This document shows positions 7,868 to 14,293 of a stretch of 14,293 nucleotides of DNA, piece after piece (the stretch's first letter is position 1; the number at the start of each line of letters is the position of its first letter). This DNA comes from Acanthamoeba castellanii str. Neff (Eukaryota; Discosea; Longamoebia; Acanthamoebidae), in assembly GCF_000313135.1 (NCBI RefSeq), contig NW_004457263.1, positions 1 to 14,293 of the forward strand, written 5' to 3'. The position numbers were made by a program, and so were the translations under genes. The notes beneath the pieces were generated by a model that saw only the letters and a list, made by a program, of their open reading frames with translations, was not told the DNA's origin and made no database searches.

Positions 7868-8377
7868 CTATTGTTCCCCGTTGTCGTCGCTGCATATCCA
7901 ACAACCGAGCGTCCCTTGTGTAGACCACTTGACCGGGGTCATGACCAGAGTTGTTAGTGCCTCCGGCGAGTTGCTAAAAAGGCGCGTCGCAGGCTGCCGA
8001 GAAGGAAGGGAGTCACTTTTGCCTCTTGTTTTGCGCTCCCCACGTTTGCGTGCTCGTCTGGATCGGGAAAGGCGCGACAAGCCGCCATGCCCTCACTCGC
8101 GCCAGGTGGCCACCGAGACGACACTCACCTCGGGTTCGTCCTCGGATTCGCAGTCAGCATCATGGACCGGCATGTCGTAGGCGCGCCACTCGCCAGCCGT
8201 GGTGCAGTCGACCCAGTCAAAGAGGACGTGAAAGATGGGCGCGTAGTGGTCGCGCTCCATGTCCCTGTGGTGTTTGTCGTCGGCAAAGGCCACCTTCACA
8301 GACGCCGTGCGGCGCGCGTTGCCGAGCCGAGCCGCGATCGGCAGGGAGAGCATAACGACGTGCGGTCGGTCGGTCAT
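7868..8377 (-). CDS. Small orphan protein, predicted two exons
   Basis: Exon 1 runs from ATG at 8377 down to 8129 (83 codons); exon 2 from 7993 down to 7868 (41 codons plus TAG). The first exon ends in an acidic stretch (DADCESEDEPE) directly before GTGAGT. Without splicing the frame stops after 94 residues in intron sequence. The second exon reads as plausible coding sequence (FSNSPEALTTLVMTPVKW, then LGCWICSDDNG). Joining them at GAG and CCT keeps the frame exactly in phase 0, giving 124 residues. The family is not recognised. The gene lies between a plus-strand gene and a decayed copy of that gene, so it may have been carried along with, or inserted into, a local duplication. An unspliced 94-residue protein (8093-8377) is the alternative. 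Confidence 0.6.
7994..8128 (-). other. Predicted 135-base spliceosomal intron
   Basis: On the minus strand the donor is GAG/GTGAGT and the acceptor is CTCCCTTCCTTCTCGGCAG, a strong pyrimidine tract followed by CAG. An AGTGAC just upstream of the tract could serve as a branch site. The intron holds the TGA that would otherwise end the protein at 8093. Exon phase is preserved on both sides. Short GT-AG introns of this kind are known from pandoravirus genes; this specific one is inferred. Confidence 0.6.
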
Positions 8378-8496
8378 CTACAGCAGCAAAGAGTGGATCA
8401 AGAGGGGTGGCGAGTTGAGACTTTTGGGTAAGGGAGTTAGGTTTGTTGTTGGCGGAGACGGTCCTTCATTCTCTTTAGGTTGTTGTTGTTTTCAGA

Positions 8497-8650
8497 GTCC
8501 CAGCGCGATCGCGCTCGAGAGCCTTGGTGGCTTTGGCCGAAACGTCGCTGAGGGACAAGGTCGTCGTGAGCCAACTTCCAGGCGGCAACGACCAAAGGGT
8601 GGACCCTGTGGAAGAAGATCGTGCCGTTAGGCCTAACGCTCAACTTCGGG
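8497..8650 (+). pseudogene. Decayed partial copy of the gene at 6979-7821
   Basis: In frame 1 the translation ALVALAETSLRDKVVVSQLPGGND matches ALVSLAATSLRDKVVASQLPGGGD of the upstream gene. About ten bases are then missing and the match resumes in another frame as WTLWKKIVP, equal to the upstream WILWKKIVP. The match fades at about 8625 in a palindrome. There is no start codon and no upstream domain. The bases just before it (TTGTTGTTGTTTTCAG) resemble a splice acceptor, so it might have been, or still be, a 3' exon. DNA from 8378 to 8496 contains nothing recognisable. Confidence 0.75.
8625..8638. repeat. Perfect 14-base palindrome
   Basis: The bases CGTTAGGCCTAACG form a perfect palindrome exactly where similarity between the decayed copy and its parent gene ends. 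It may be a duplication breakpoint, a transcript-end hairpin or a protein-binding site; the sequence alone does not decide. Confidence 0.6.
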
Positions 8651-8687
8651 AAGGGCAAAGTTTGTGGGTGGTCAAACTCATGCAATT

Positions 8688-8710
8688 CTACACCCTTCGG
8701 GTAGTTTTTT
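8688..8710 (+). terminator. Hairpin followed by six T
   Basis: CTA-CCC pairs with GGG-TAG around a TTC loop, with a two-base bulge (CA) on the left arm, followed directly by TTTTTT and an A-rich stretch. It looks like an intrinsic-type terminator or a 3'-end hairpin, but it lies upstream of the F-box gene and downstream of a pseudogene. The AT-rich block 8705-8729 may equally be part of the F-box promoter. Confidence 0.3.
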
Positions 8711-8778
8711 AAAAAGAAACTCTTTTCCTCGCCCTTCTCCCTCTGCCTCGCCCCATCTCCGTCTGCAACACCGCGACG

Positions 8779-10080
8779 ATGGATCAGCAGCGTTGCGGCA
8801 TCCTCTCGCTGCCACTGGAGGTGCTGACGTGCATCGTCACCCCGCTCGGCATGGGCGACTACCTCAGGCTCTCCTTGACGTGCTTGTTCGCTCGAAACCT
8901 GCTGGTCAAGGACGCTTTGTTGTGGAAGGCACACTTGCGAGCGAGGGACTGCAAGGTCTTTGGTCGCACGCTCAATCTCTTCAACCCCGTCAGCGACGTC
9001 ATGCTACTCCGCGAGAGTCCTCATCTCTTGTTCGCCTACCACAAGACCAGCATCGACCGGCACATCGACCTTCTCGTCACTTCCTGTCTCGCTGTGCAGG
9101 AGCGTCTCATGACGTCGGTCTCCTTGGACGAGAGGAACCGCTGCGTTTCGACCCACAAGGTCTTTGGCGGTCGCGCGACCAACGCCGCAGCCACCAACCA
9201 GCCCAAGACGAGGAAGAGGAAGAGGACCGACGCCCCCGTGAAACGCAAGAAGAAGAAGAACGACACCGACGGCGCCGCGAGAAGCGAGATCGTCCGACCG
9301 CCGCCCGAGGTGTGGACCGGACTTGCTACGACGGTCCGCACGCTGCGTATCGTTCTGGTCGAAGCCGTGGCAAGGGCACTGCTACATGCCAACGGCCCTC
9401 TGCTGGCCTATTGCGCGAGTGCCGTCACCTACCTCACCGAGATTACGTGTCGCGCCTACGGCTTGCACGAACCGTCAATCGGCTCCGCGATAGTCGCAGA
9501 TCCGTGCCCAAAAGGCCACAACGACGACATCTGTACCAGCGCCGTCGCCACGGCGCCGCCATCGCCACCACCTCCCTTCGCCGCCACCGCCTGTTGCCAC
9601 TCGGCACAGTGGCAATGTCGACTGCGAGCGGCGTCCAAATCGAATCTTGTCGAGTTTCCCGAAACCGGCCATGGCCTGGACGACTGCCGCGCGCACCACG
9701 CCAGTGACGAAACCCGGATGCAAGTGCTGGACTCGTCAGAGAACCGACAGTGCGCCCGCGACAGCATCCGCGAATGCTCCCTGTGGGCGCTGTCCTTGCG
9801 CACGACACGCCGCGCGCTCGCTTCCAAGCCAGACGAGACCTTCCTCTTTGGCGTATCGCGCAGCGTCGAGCCCCTCGCGCGTCTCAGCGAGAACCGGGTC
9901 GAGTTCGACATGTGGGTGCCCTTGTCGTGGCTCGCGGCGATAGCGCACTACCACCCGGCCGCCGGAGCCACTGCCGTCGTCGTGTATGACACCATGCGCA
10001 CGGGTTTCTCGACATCTGGCGCAAGTTCTTCTTCCCGCCGCTTCAAGAGTCTACTCCTGCCATCAAGAAGGCCCTGGTGA
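8779..10080 (+). CDS. F-box protein, 5' segment of a frameshifted gene
   Basis: The ATG follows a pyrimidine-rich leader downstream of an AT-rich block. An F-box occupies residues about 11-53 (LPLEVLTCIV, GDYLRLSLTC, then LLWKAHL). F-box proteins bind Skp1 and bring substrates to SCF ubiquitin ligases; giant viruses of amoebae carry many. A basic tract at residues about 143-161 (KTRKRKR and KRKKKK) could be a nuclear signal. The rest is unrecognised. Coding quality is good to about base 10002 (VVVYDTMRTG), after which this frame becomes a low-quality Ser/Arg tail, while a neighbouring frame reads FLDIWRKFFFPPL. I therefore regard the TGA at 10078-10080 as the result of a lost base near 10002-10007, with the gene continuing to 11041. 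Confidence 0.8.
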   Translation: MDQQRCGILSLPLEVLTCIVTPLGMGDYLRLSLTCLFARNLLVKDALLWKAHLRARDCKVFGRTLNLFNPVSDVMLLRESPHLLFAYHKTSIDRHIDLLVTSCLAVQERLMTSVSLDERNRCVSTHKVFGGRATNAAATNQPKTRKRKRTDAPVKRKKKKNDTDGAARSEIVRPPPEVWTGLATTVRTLRIVLVEAVARALLHANGPLLAYCASAVTYLTEITCRAYGLHEPSIGSAIVADPCPKGHNDDICTSAVATAPPSPPPPFAATACCHSAQWQCRLRAASKSNLVEFPETGHGLDDCRAHHASDETRMQVLDSSENRQCARDSIRECSLWALSLRTTRRALASKPDETFLFGVSRSVEPLARLSENRVEFDMWVPLSWLAAIAHYHPAAGATAVVVYDTMRTGFSTSGASSSSRRFKSLLLPSRRPW

Positions 10081-10560
10081 GCGCGATCATGAAGCACATG
10101 GACGACGAGGGCGCCGTCGTGGCGGTGCATGATGGGGGACACTGTCAAGTGCACGGGCAGCGGCGGATTCATACACAACGTCGACGTCAGACCACTGCAC
10201 GCCGCGGCTGCCGCGGCCCTGCCCGTGACCTCGTCGATGTCCGACGCGTGGGAGCAAGCCATCGAGTCCAGGGTGACGCCACAGTGGTGGGGGGAGTTAG
10301 CACGGACCGACTTCCTGCTCGTCTTGGACAGCATAGTGGACTCCTTGCGCTACGTGCTCATCCGCATCCAGGACGATCCTGACCCTTCGCTCATGAGGGC
10401 CAACGCACCCCTACACGCCTGTCGTTGTGCCCTGACCTACCTGGTCCAGGCGTACGGCCAGGTTCTGCCACTATCAACCCATGGCAACCCTCGACCCCTC
10501 GCCCTGGCTGTCGCCCACGCCTGCTCCCTCCCCGGCGGCCTGCATGAGTACCGCGCTCCC
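10005..10560 (+). pseudogene. Middle segment of the F-box gene, in two frames
   Basis: Coding resumes near 10005 in frame 3 (FLDIWRKFFF, ALVSAIMKHMDDEGAVVAVHDG). It passes to frame 1 at a run of five G at 10129-10135 (DTVKCTGSGGFIHNV, then WWGELARTDFLLVLDSIVDSL and ALTYLVQAYG). It then leaves frame 1 near a CCC at about 10559-10561. Each change equals one base, and each sits in or next to a homopolymer. A separate gene starting at ATG 10129 is possible but less likely, because good coding sequence crosses every junction. Confidence 0.55.
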
Positions 10561-11041
10561 GGTGTTCGAGGCCCATCCCTACCTCTTCGCGAACGTAGTG
10601 TACACGAACGACCGACAGCAGAGGGGCATCGTCGATCGCTACCTGTACAAGCGCGACTCTTACGTCACCGGCGCCGCCAGATGTCCTCGATCGGATCTCG
10701 ATGCCACGCACGCGCAGATGATCTTCTGGTCGTGGGTGTCGGGCCTGCCGGAGCACCTCGTCGGCCGCTTTCCCAAGAACTTGATCGAGAAGGCGCCTCT
10801 CTACCTCGCCTCGGCCTACGTAAGACGCCAAACGTGTCTGGCGTGGTACGGCATGCCGGACCCTGAGTTGTCGAGCGTGCACCCCCTCATGCACAACTGC
10901 CCCGCCGCCGTCGCCAGCCCGCGCAAGAGGAAGGCCTTTGACGACATGTCGCGTGCCCTGTGCGACCTCGTGGCCGACAACGACGAAGACCACCCTCACC
11001 CTGATCTATACGCCCCCACTTCCTTATCTAAATGTCCATAA
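10481..11041 (+). CDS. C-terminal segment of the F-box gene (or separate small orphan gene)
   Basis: This open frame gives 186 residues from ATG 10481, though its first 25 codons look like a shadow of the better frame above; ATG 10544 or no independent start is more likely. From about residue 27 it reads as solid coding sequence (PVFEAHPYLFANVVYTNDRQQ, IVDRYLYKRDSYVTG, MIFWSWVSGLPEHLV). It ends in an acidic His/Pro-containing tail and TAA set in ATAAAG. No family is recognised. The reading LHEYRAP from the previous frame joins it without a gap if one C is discounted. It is best taken as the 3' end of the F-box gene. Confidence 0.6.
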   Translation: MATLDPSPWLSPTPAPSPAACMSTALPVFEAHPYLFANVVYTNDRQQRGIVDRYLYKRDSYVTGAARCPRSDLDATHAQMIFWSWVSGLPEHLVGRFPKNLIEKAPLYLASAYVRRQTCLAWYGMPDPELSSVHPLMHNCPAAVASPRKRKAFDDMSRALCDLVADNDEDHPHPDLYAPTSLSKCP

Positions 11042-11190
11042 AGACCATCATTCCTTGTTTCCTCCCTCTCCCGTGTGGAGTGCATGAAACCTTGTTGGGC
11101 CTACCTACTGTGGGCCTCTCACGGAGGGCAATGGGTGGGAACTGAAGTGATTGTATTGTCTGGCGGGTGGGACAGCACCCTCTCTACGGG

Positions 11191-12804
11191 TCATGCTCCT
11201 ACAGGGTCGAAACATTGGCTGGTGAGTTCCAGCGACTCGCACAGCCTGTTGATCCAGTCTGGGCTTGGGTCAGTGATGCTGGCGCCTCTCAAGGAAACGG
11301 CCATGTGCTTGAGAAGGCTGCGACACGCCATGTTCTTGCTGAGGTGCTTGAGGCCCTCCGTGTAGATGTGCTGCAGGCTCTCTGTCGACAAGAGAGGAAC
11401 AATGCTGTCAATGGCTTGTGGACTGGTCCAAAGGTCTATTGTGGAGGAGACAATGTACTTGAGGTTCGGTGTGCTGAGGCAATCTGGCCCCAGCGTTTGG
11501 CCCGCAAGCCAGGCAAAACATCTGCTGATGATGATGCAGATGGCTTCAGTGATGACTGGGTCGTGGGGCTTTTCATCGTTTTTGGTGCCTGACCTGTTGT
11601 ACTTCAGCAGAATGTGAAAGCAGGTGTTGATCAGGCGCTTGACGACTGAGGCGTTTGTGGCCACTATGTTGCTCATGGAAGCCCACAACATGAGTGCCTG
11701 TGCCAGTTGCTTGGCGTCTTGCTTTTGTTCTGTGGTGTCAGTGATTCTGCTGCTGAGGGTGACCTGCTCCAATAGGAAGTGGCCAAACAGAGTGAGGTTG
11801 CCAGGATCGCTGCTGGTGACCTGGGCAGAGGGACATGTTGCTGCAATGAGGGTGTCTGTGTGGTGAATGAACATGGCGCACAGATGTGAAGAAGAATGGA
11901 GATCATGCGCAGAGGGGCAACATGAGTCAGGGGAGGAAGCGAGTGTCCTGAGCGAGAGCCATGAAGCCTTGATCATGGTGAATGTGTTGCTGCAAGAATG
12001 GTTGCTCTTGCTGTATGCCTTGGTGATGTTGTGTGATGTGTCCCAATCTCACTTCAGCCAGTGGAACATGGCACTGTTGCAGAGAGGGTCAACCCAAGCC
12101 TCAGCAATGAGGGACTCAGACATGTGCAGCAGCCTCGCTGCACCCTGGCTGAAAGGGAAGGAGAAGATGGCCGCATGGGCAGCCTCCCAGAGTTTCTGGA
12201 GATGGGAGGAGTGACTGATGATCATGTTGAGAATTGTGCCCTGGCAGTTGTGTGCCCACCAAGACGATGTGGTGCTGGGAGAGTTTTTGCACTTGGAGTA
12301 GGCTTCAAATGAGGCAATGGTGGTGATCCACATGGTTCCTTGGGCTTGGAACGCCTTGATGGCATCCAGTGTCTGGTGGACTATCTCAATGCTCTGTCCA
12401 TAGAGATGGTAGGATGAGAACCATGTGTGGCTGGGCTTGACCATCAGTGTTGTGTGCTTGGTGACCTTGGCATCACCGCCCAGTTGCAGGTCGAATTGCA
12501 GGTGGGCGCTCAGCACCCAGGGCATAACCTCAGCCATCAGCCCGCCACCATTGTCGCCAAAGAAGCACACATGGAGCGGTTTGCTCACCACCAGCACATT
12601 GCACAGACAGCATGGTGGAAGCAGGGACAGATAGTGAGTGGTAATGGCTTTTTCATTTGAGAGGAGCACATGAAGCAAGCACCACTCACTGTCATCATTG
12701 TCTACATCTATCCTGGCTTTCTTGTTGGCAGAGGTCTCTTGTTGTGGGTTGGGGAGTTTGTCTCCACCATTGTTGTTATCAACATTGGCCAAGGCACACT
12801 TCAT
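11191..12804 (-). CDS. Orphan helical protein, interrupted by one TGA or a short intron
   Basis: ATG at 12804 opens a frame that runs to a single TGA at 12051-12049, then stays open in the same frame to the TGA at 11193-11191. Removing a candidate GT-AG intron (12052-11990, 63 bases) joins the parts in frame into about 516 residues. The N-terminus is polar with a basic NKKAR motif. A LLPPCCLCNVLVVSKPLH stretch near residue 60 vaguely recalls an F-box, but this is weak. The C-terminal half is helical and leucine-rich (KQLAQALMLWASMSN, VVKRLINTCFHILLKY, PLLSTESLQHIYTEGLKHL), in the style of helical-repeat proteins. Function unknown. CpG is depleted and third positions are poorer in GC than in the genes before 11041. 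The alternative is two products, 12804-12049 and 11976-11191, or a pseudogene. Confidence 0.6.
11990..12052 (-). other. Candidate 63-base intron carrying the TGA
   Basis: The minus-strand donor is CTGAA/GTGAGA and the acceptor is CCATTCTTGCAG/CAAC. The length is a multiple of three, so removal keeps the frame and takes out the only stop. A nearer acceptor (CATACAG, giving 42 bases) is also in frame. The donor resembles the GTGAGT of the intron at 8128. The competing view is a plain nonsense mutation, because the sequence inside the candidate is open in frame apart from the TGA. Confidence 0.45.
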
Positions 12805-13826
12805 TGCTGAGTTGACTGATCACTGTTGCACTCACAGATGAGATGTGGTGAGTCAAATAGGCAGGAGCAGAAGATGGCACTTGCCTCAACACCAATATGA
12901 AGCCCCTAATCACCAGAGGTGAGATGTATAGTGTGAGCACCAGCATCATCATTTTCAACAGTACACGTCCTGCTTCTCTCAAGTGATGTTCAATTCATAT
13001 TTCCCACACCAAAACCTGAGGCTGCTTGGAATCTGCAGTGATGCCAAAAACCCACAGCAGCAAGTTAGAGATCTCTTGGCCACACTATAATTGGTGTTGG
13101 TGATTCACATGTGGGTTACATATCTTTTCTTCACTCTCAAGACCAGCCAAAGACACAGTTGTCATTGATGTGTATGGATGTGGACAAGAGCACAAGTCAG
13201 TAGCAGATGTAGTACAAAAAGACCAAGTGTTATGACCCTGGTCTGTCTCATAAGACAGTTGTCAATGTATGATTGTGTTGTCATCTGATCTTGTCTCTTT
13301 CTCTACACAGTTGCTACATCTGCCTCACTTTGACCTGCACAAAGAGAAGCAAGTGGGGGTTCAATTGAAATTGCAATCAAATCACACATGAGGAGAGTGG
13401 CAATTTGAGGAGCGATAAGTAAATTTGTGGTTATTAGAATGAATGAAATGGGAGAAGGTGGTAGTTGTTATGGCAGTCATTGCAGCAGTTCAGAGGTCTC
13501 ATATGCTCATGGTGTGTCTGTCTTCATTGTGTGTGTGGGCGTGGACTTGTGGGCAAGTGTGGTAGGTGAAACAACTCTCCCTGGTGTTCAAAGGCCTCCC
13601 TTTTATGTTGCCCCCCCCAGTGCGCATAAATGTGCTTCATCATACTTTTTTGTGTGCTCATTCTGCCAGGTGAACCCATTTTACGGCAGACAAGCCTGAA
13701 CCCTAACCCATGGGTGTATCCTTAAGGGTCCAGTTTGGGATGTTTTTGGGGTTGTGCTGGTTTCAAAAAAAAATTCTGAAAACAAACTATTAAAACAAAT
13801 TTTCTCTTTTTTTCATTTTTTCTTCT
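12805..13826. other. Gene-free, CpG-depleted region
   Basis: Roughly one kilobase without a convincing gene on either strand. CpG is almost absent: about five in the 960 bases from 12841 to 13800, against roughly one every seven bases in the gene at 2269. TG and CA are abundant. A short plus-strand frame at 13427-13699 lacks an ATG near its start and shows no coding bias. Local features are a C8 run near 13611, a telomere-like AACCCTAACCC near 13699, and T- and A-rich tracts at 13766-13822 just before the repeat array. This stretch may contain the promoter of the minus-strand gene at 12804. Confidence 0.5.
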
Positions 13827-13986
13827 GCGATCCGCGACCTGCGACCTGCGACCTAAAATTTGCGACCTGCGACCTGCGACCTGCGACCTAAAATTTGCGA
13901 CAGCGACCCGCGACCGAAAATATGCGACCCGCGACCTAAAATTTGCGACCTGCGACCTGCGACCATAAATTTGCCACTTGCGACCA
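13827..13986. repeat. Heptamer tandem array, GCGACCT with AAAATTT spacers
   Basis: The block is built almost wholly of seven-base units. Starting at 13827 it reads one GCGATCC, three GCGACCT, one AAAATTT, four GCGACCT, one AAAATTT, one shortened GCGACA, GCGACCC, GCGACCG, AAAATAT, GCGACCC, GCGACCT, AAAATTT, GCGACCT twice, GCGACCA, TAAATTT, GCCACTT and GCGACCA. The 7-base period is kept even through the AT spacers, giving a two-letter higher-order pattern. The left border is a T-rich tract and the right border a GC-rich island. The minus-strand open frame across it is a by-product of the period. Confidence 0.9.
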
Positions 13987-14149
13987 CGGCGGAGAAGGTG
14001 CGAATGGAGTTCTCACCGACCGGACGGAGCCTGTGCCCGCTGGAGAAGATACGCGCCGCGCGCGTGGTCCAGTTCCAGAATTTGCATGCGTGCACTCGCT
14101 GCCCTCCCGACCATGTGGAATGTATCCTGCTCTGTAATAAATTACTTTA
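13987..14149. other. GC-rich island between repeat array and membrane-protein gene
   Basis: CpG returns abruptly here, with GCGCGCGCG near 14060. On the minus strand a 33-codon frame from ATG 14114 contains MQILELDHARGAYLLQRAQ, which has a protein-like look, and ends at TGA just inside a GGTCGGTGAGA sequence that resembles a splice donor. This is too short to call as a gene. At 14134-14145 GTAAT and ATTAC form a five-base inverted repeat just past the stop of the minus-strand gene. Confidence 0.3.
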
Positions 14150-14293
14150 TCATACGAGTACAGGGCTGTGGAGCTGCACTGCGGCTGCCCGTCGTCTGAG
14201 CATTCTCACCACCAATGCCACGGCAATGATCAGCAAGACTGCCCCGATCACCACCGGCACGGCCACAGACACGCCCACGATTACACCCGTGTT
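14150..14293 (-). CDS. C-terminal end of a single-pass membrane protein (partial)
   Basis: The last 47 codons of a minus-strand gene that enters from the right window edge, too short and startless to stand out as an open frame. The visible residues begin in a glycine/valine/isoleucine-rich hydrophobic span of about 26 residues (TGVIVGVSVAVPVVIG to AVALVV). A basic stop-transfer cluster RMLRRR follows, then a short tail ending HSPVLV and TGA. This is the signature of a type I-oriented membrane protein with a short cytoplasmic tail. The ectodomain is outside the window, so no function can be given. The TGA overlaps ATAAAG, as at other genes here. GC-rich codon use resembles the genes before 11041 and not the adjacent CpG-poor DNA. 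Confidence 0.75.
   Translation of the reverse strand, partial: NTGVIVGVSVAVPVVIGAVLLIIAVALVVRMLRRRAAAVQLHSPVLV

Noticed and set aside
8087..8431. Plus-strand 114-codon frame
   Set aside because: It is opposite the two-exon minus-strand gene, whose splice signals and second exon give it stronger support.
13697..13709. Telomere-like AACCCTAACCC
   Set aside because: Fewer than two complete repeat units, easily chance; no array around it.
13827..13986. CRISPR array
   Set aside because: Units are seven bases with no unique spacers of typical length and no associated genes.
13853..14095. Minus-strand frame reading through the heptamer array
   Set aside because: The repetitive translation follows from the seven-base period, and the upstream part has no coding support.

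Overview
This window looks like DNA of a large, GC-rich eukaryotic DNA virus of the pandoravirus type, from an amoeba-infecting lineage. The evidence is mostly intronless genes, an F-box protein, a BTB/T1 protein, a dCMP deaminase, many orphan proteins with low-complexity tails, local gene duplication, and a few short GT-AG introns of spliceosomal type. An amoeba chromosome is less likely because its genes usually carry many introns. This assignment is an inference from gene content, since nothing could be searched.

Layout. From 66 to 2082 lie two tandem paralogues of unknown function, both damaged: the first by a frameshift near its N-terminus, the second by an in-frame TAG with conserved sequence continuing after it. 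From 2269 to 4590 is a large intact orphan gene with a disordered, highly charged N-terminal half. From 4787 to 5684 is a KCTD-like BTB/T1 gene whose domain is split by about 154 bases. A 400-base spacer precedes a clear dCMP deaminase (6092-6736) that ends in an unexpected hydrophobic segment. From 6979 to 7821 is a low-complexity orphan gene, and a decayed partial copy of it lies at 8497-8650. Between the two copies, on the minus strand, is a small gene (8377-7868) that gains an in-frame second exon if a consensus 135-base intron is removed. From 8779 to 11041 is an F-box gene broken by three single-base frame changes.

Beyond about 11050 the composition changes: CpG becomes rare and TG/CA common. 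A minus-strand orphan gene (12804-11191) is interrupted by one TGA that sits inside a candidate 63-base intron. About 1 kb of gene-free, strongly CpG-depleted DNA follows. Then come a heptamer repeat array (GCGACCT with AAAATTT spacers, 13827-13986), a GC-rich island, and the C-terminal end of a minus-strand single-pass membrane protein cut by the window edge.

How the genes fit together: only the deaminase has a definite metabolic role, supplying dUMP for dTTP synthesis. The F-box and BTB proteins would be expected to act as substrate adaptors for host cullin-RING ubiquitin ligases. No operon or defence island is visible. The overall picture is gene duplication and decay, with a few candidate introns, next to a compositionally foreign or mutationally altered segment.
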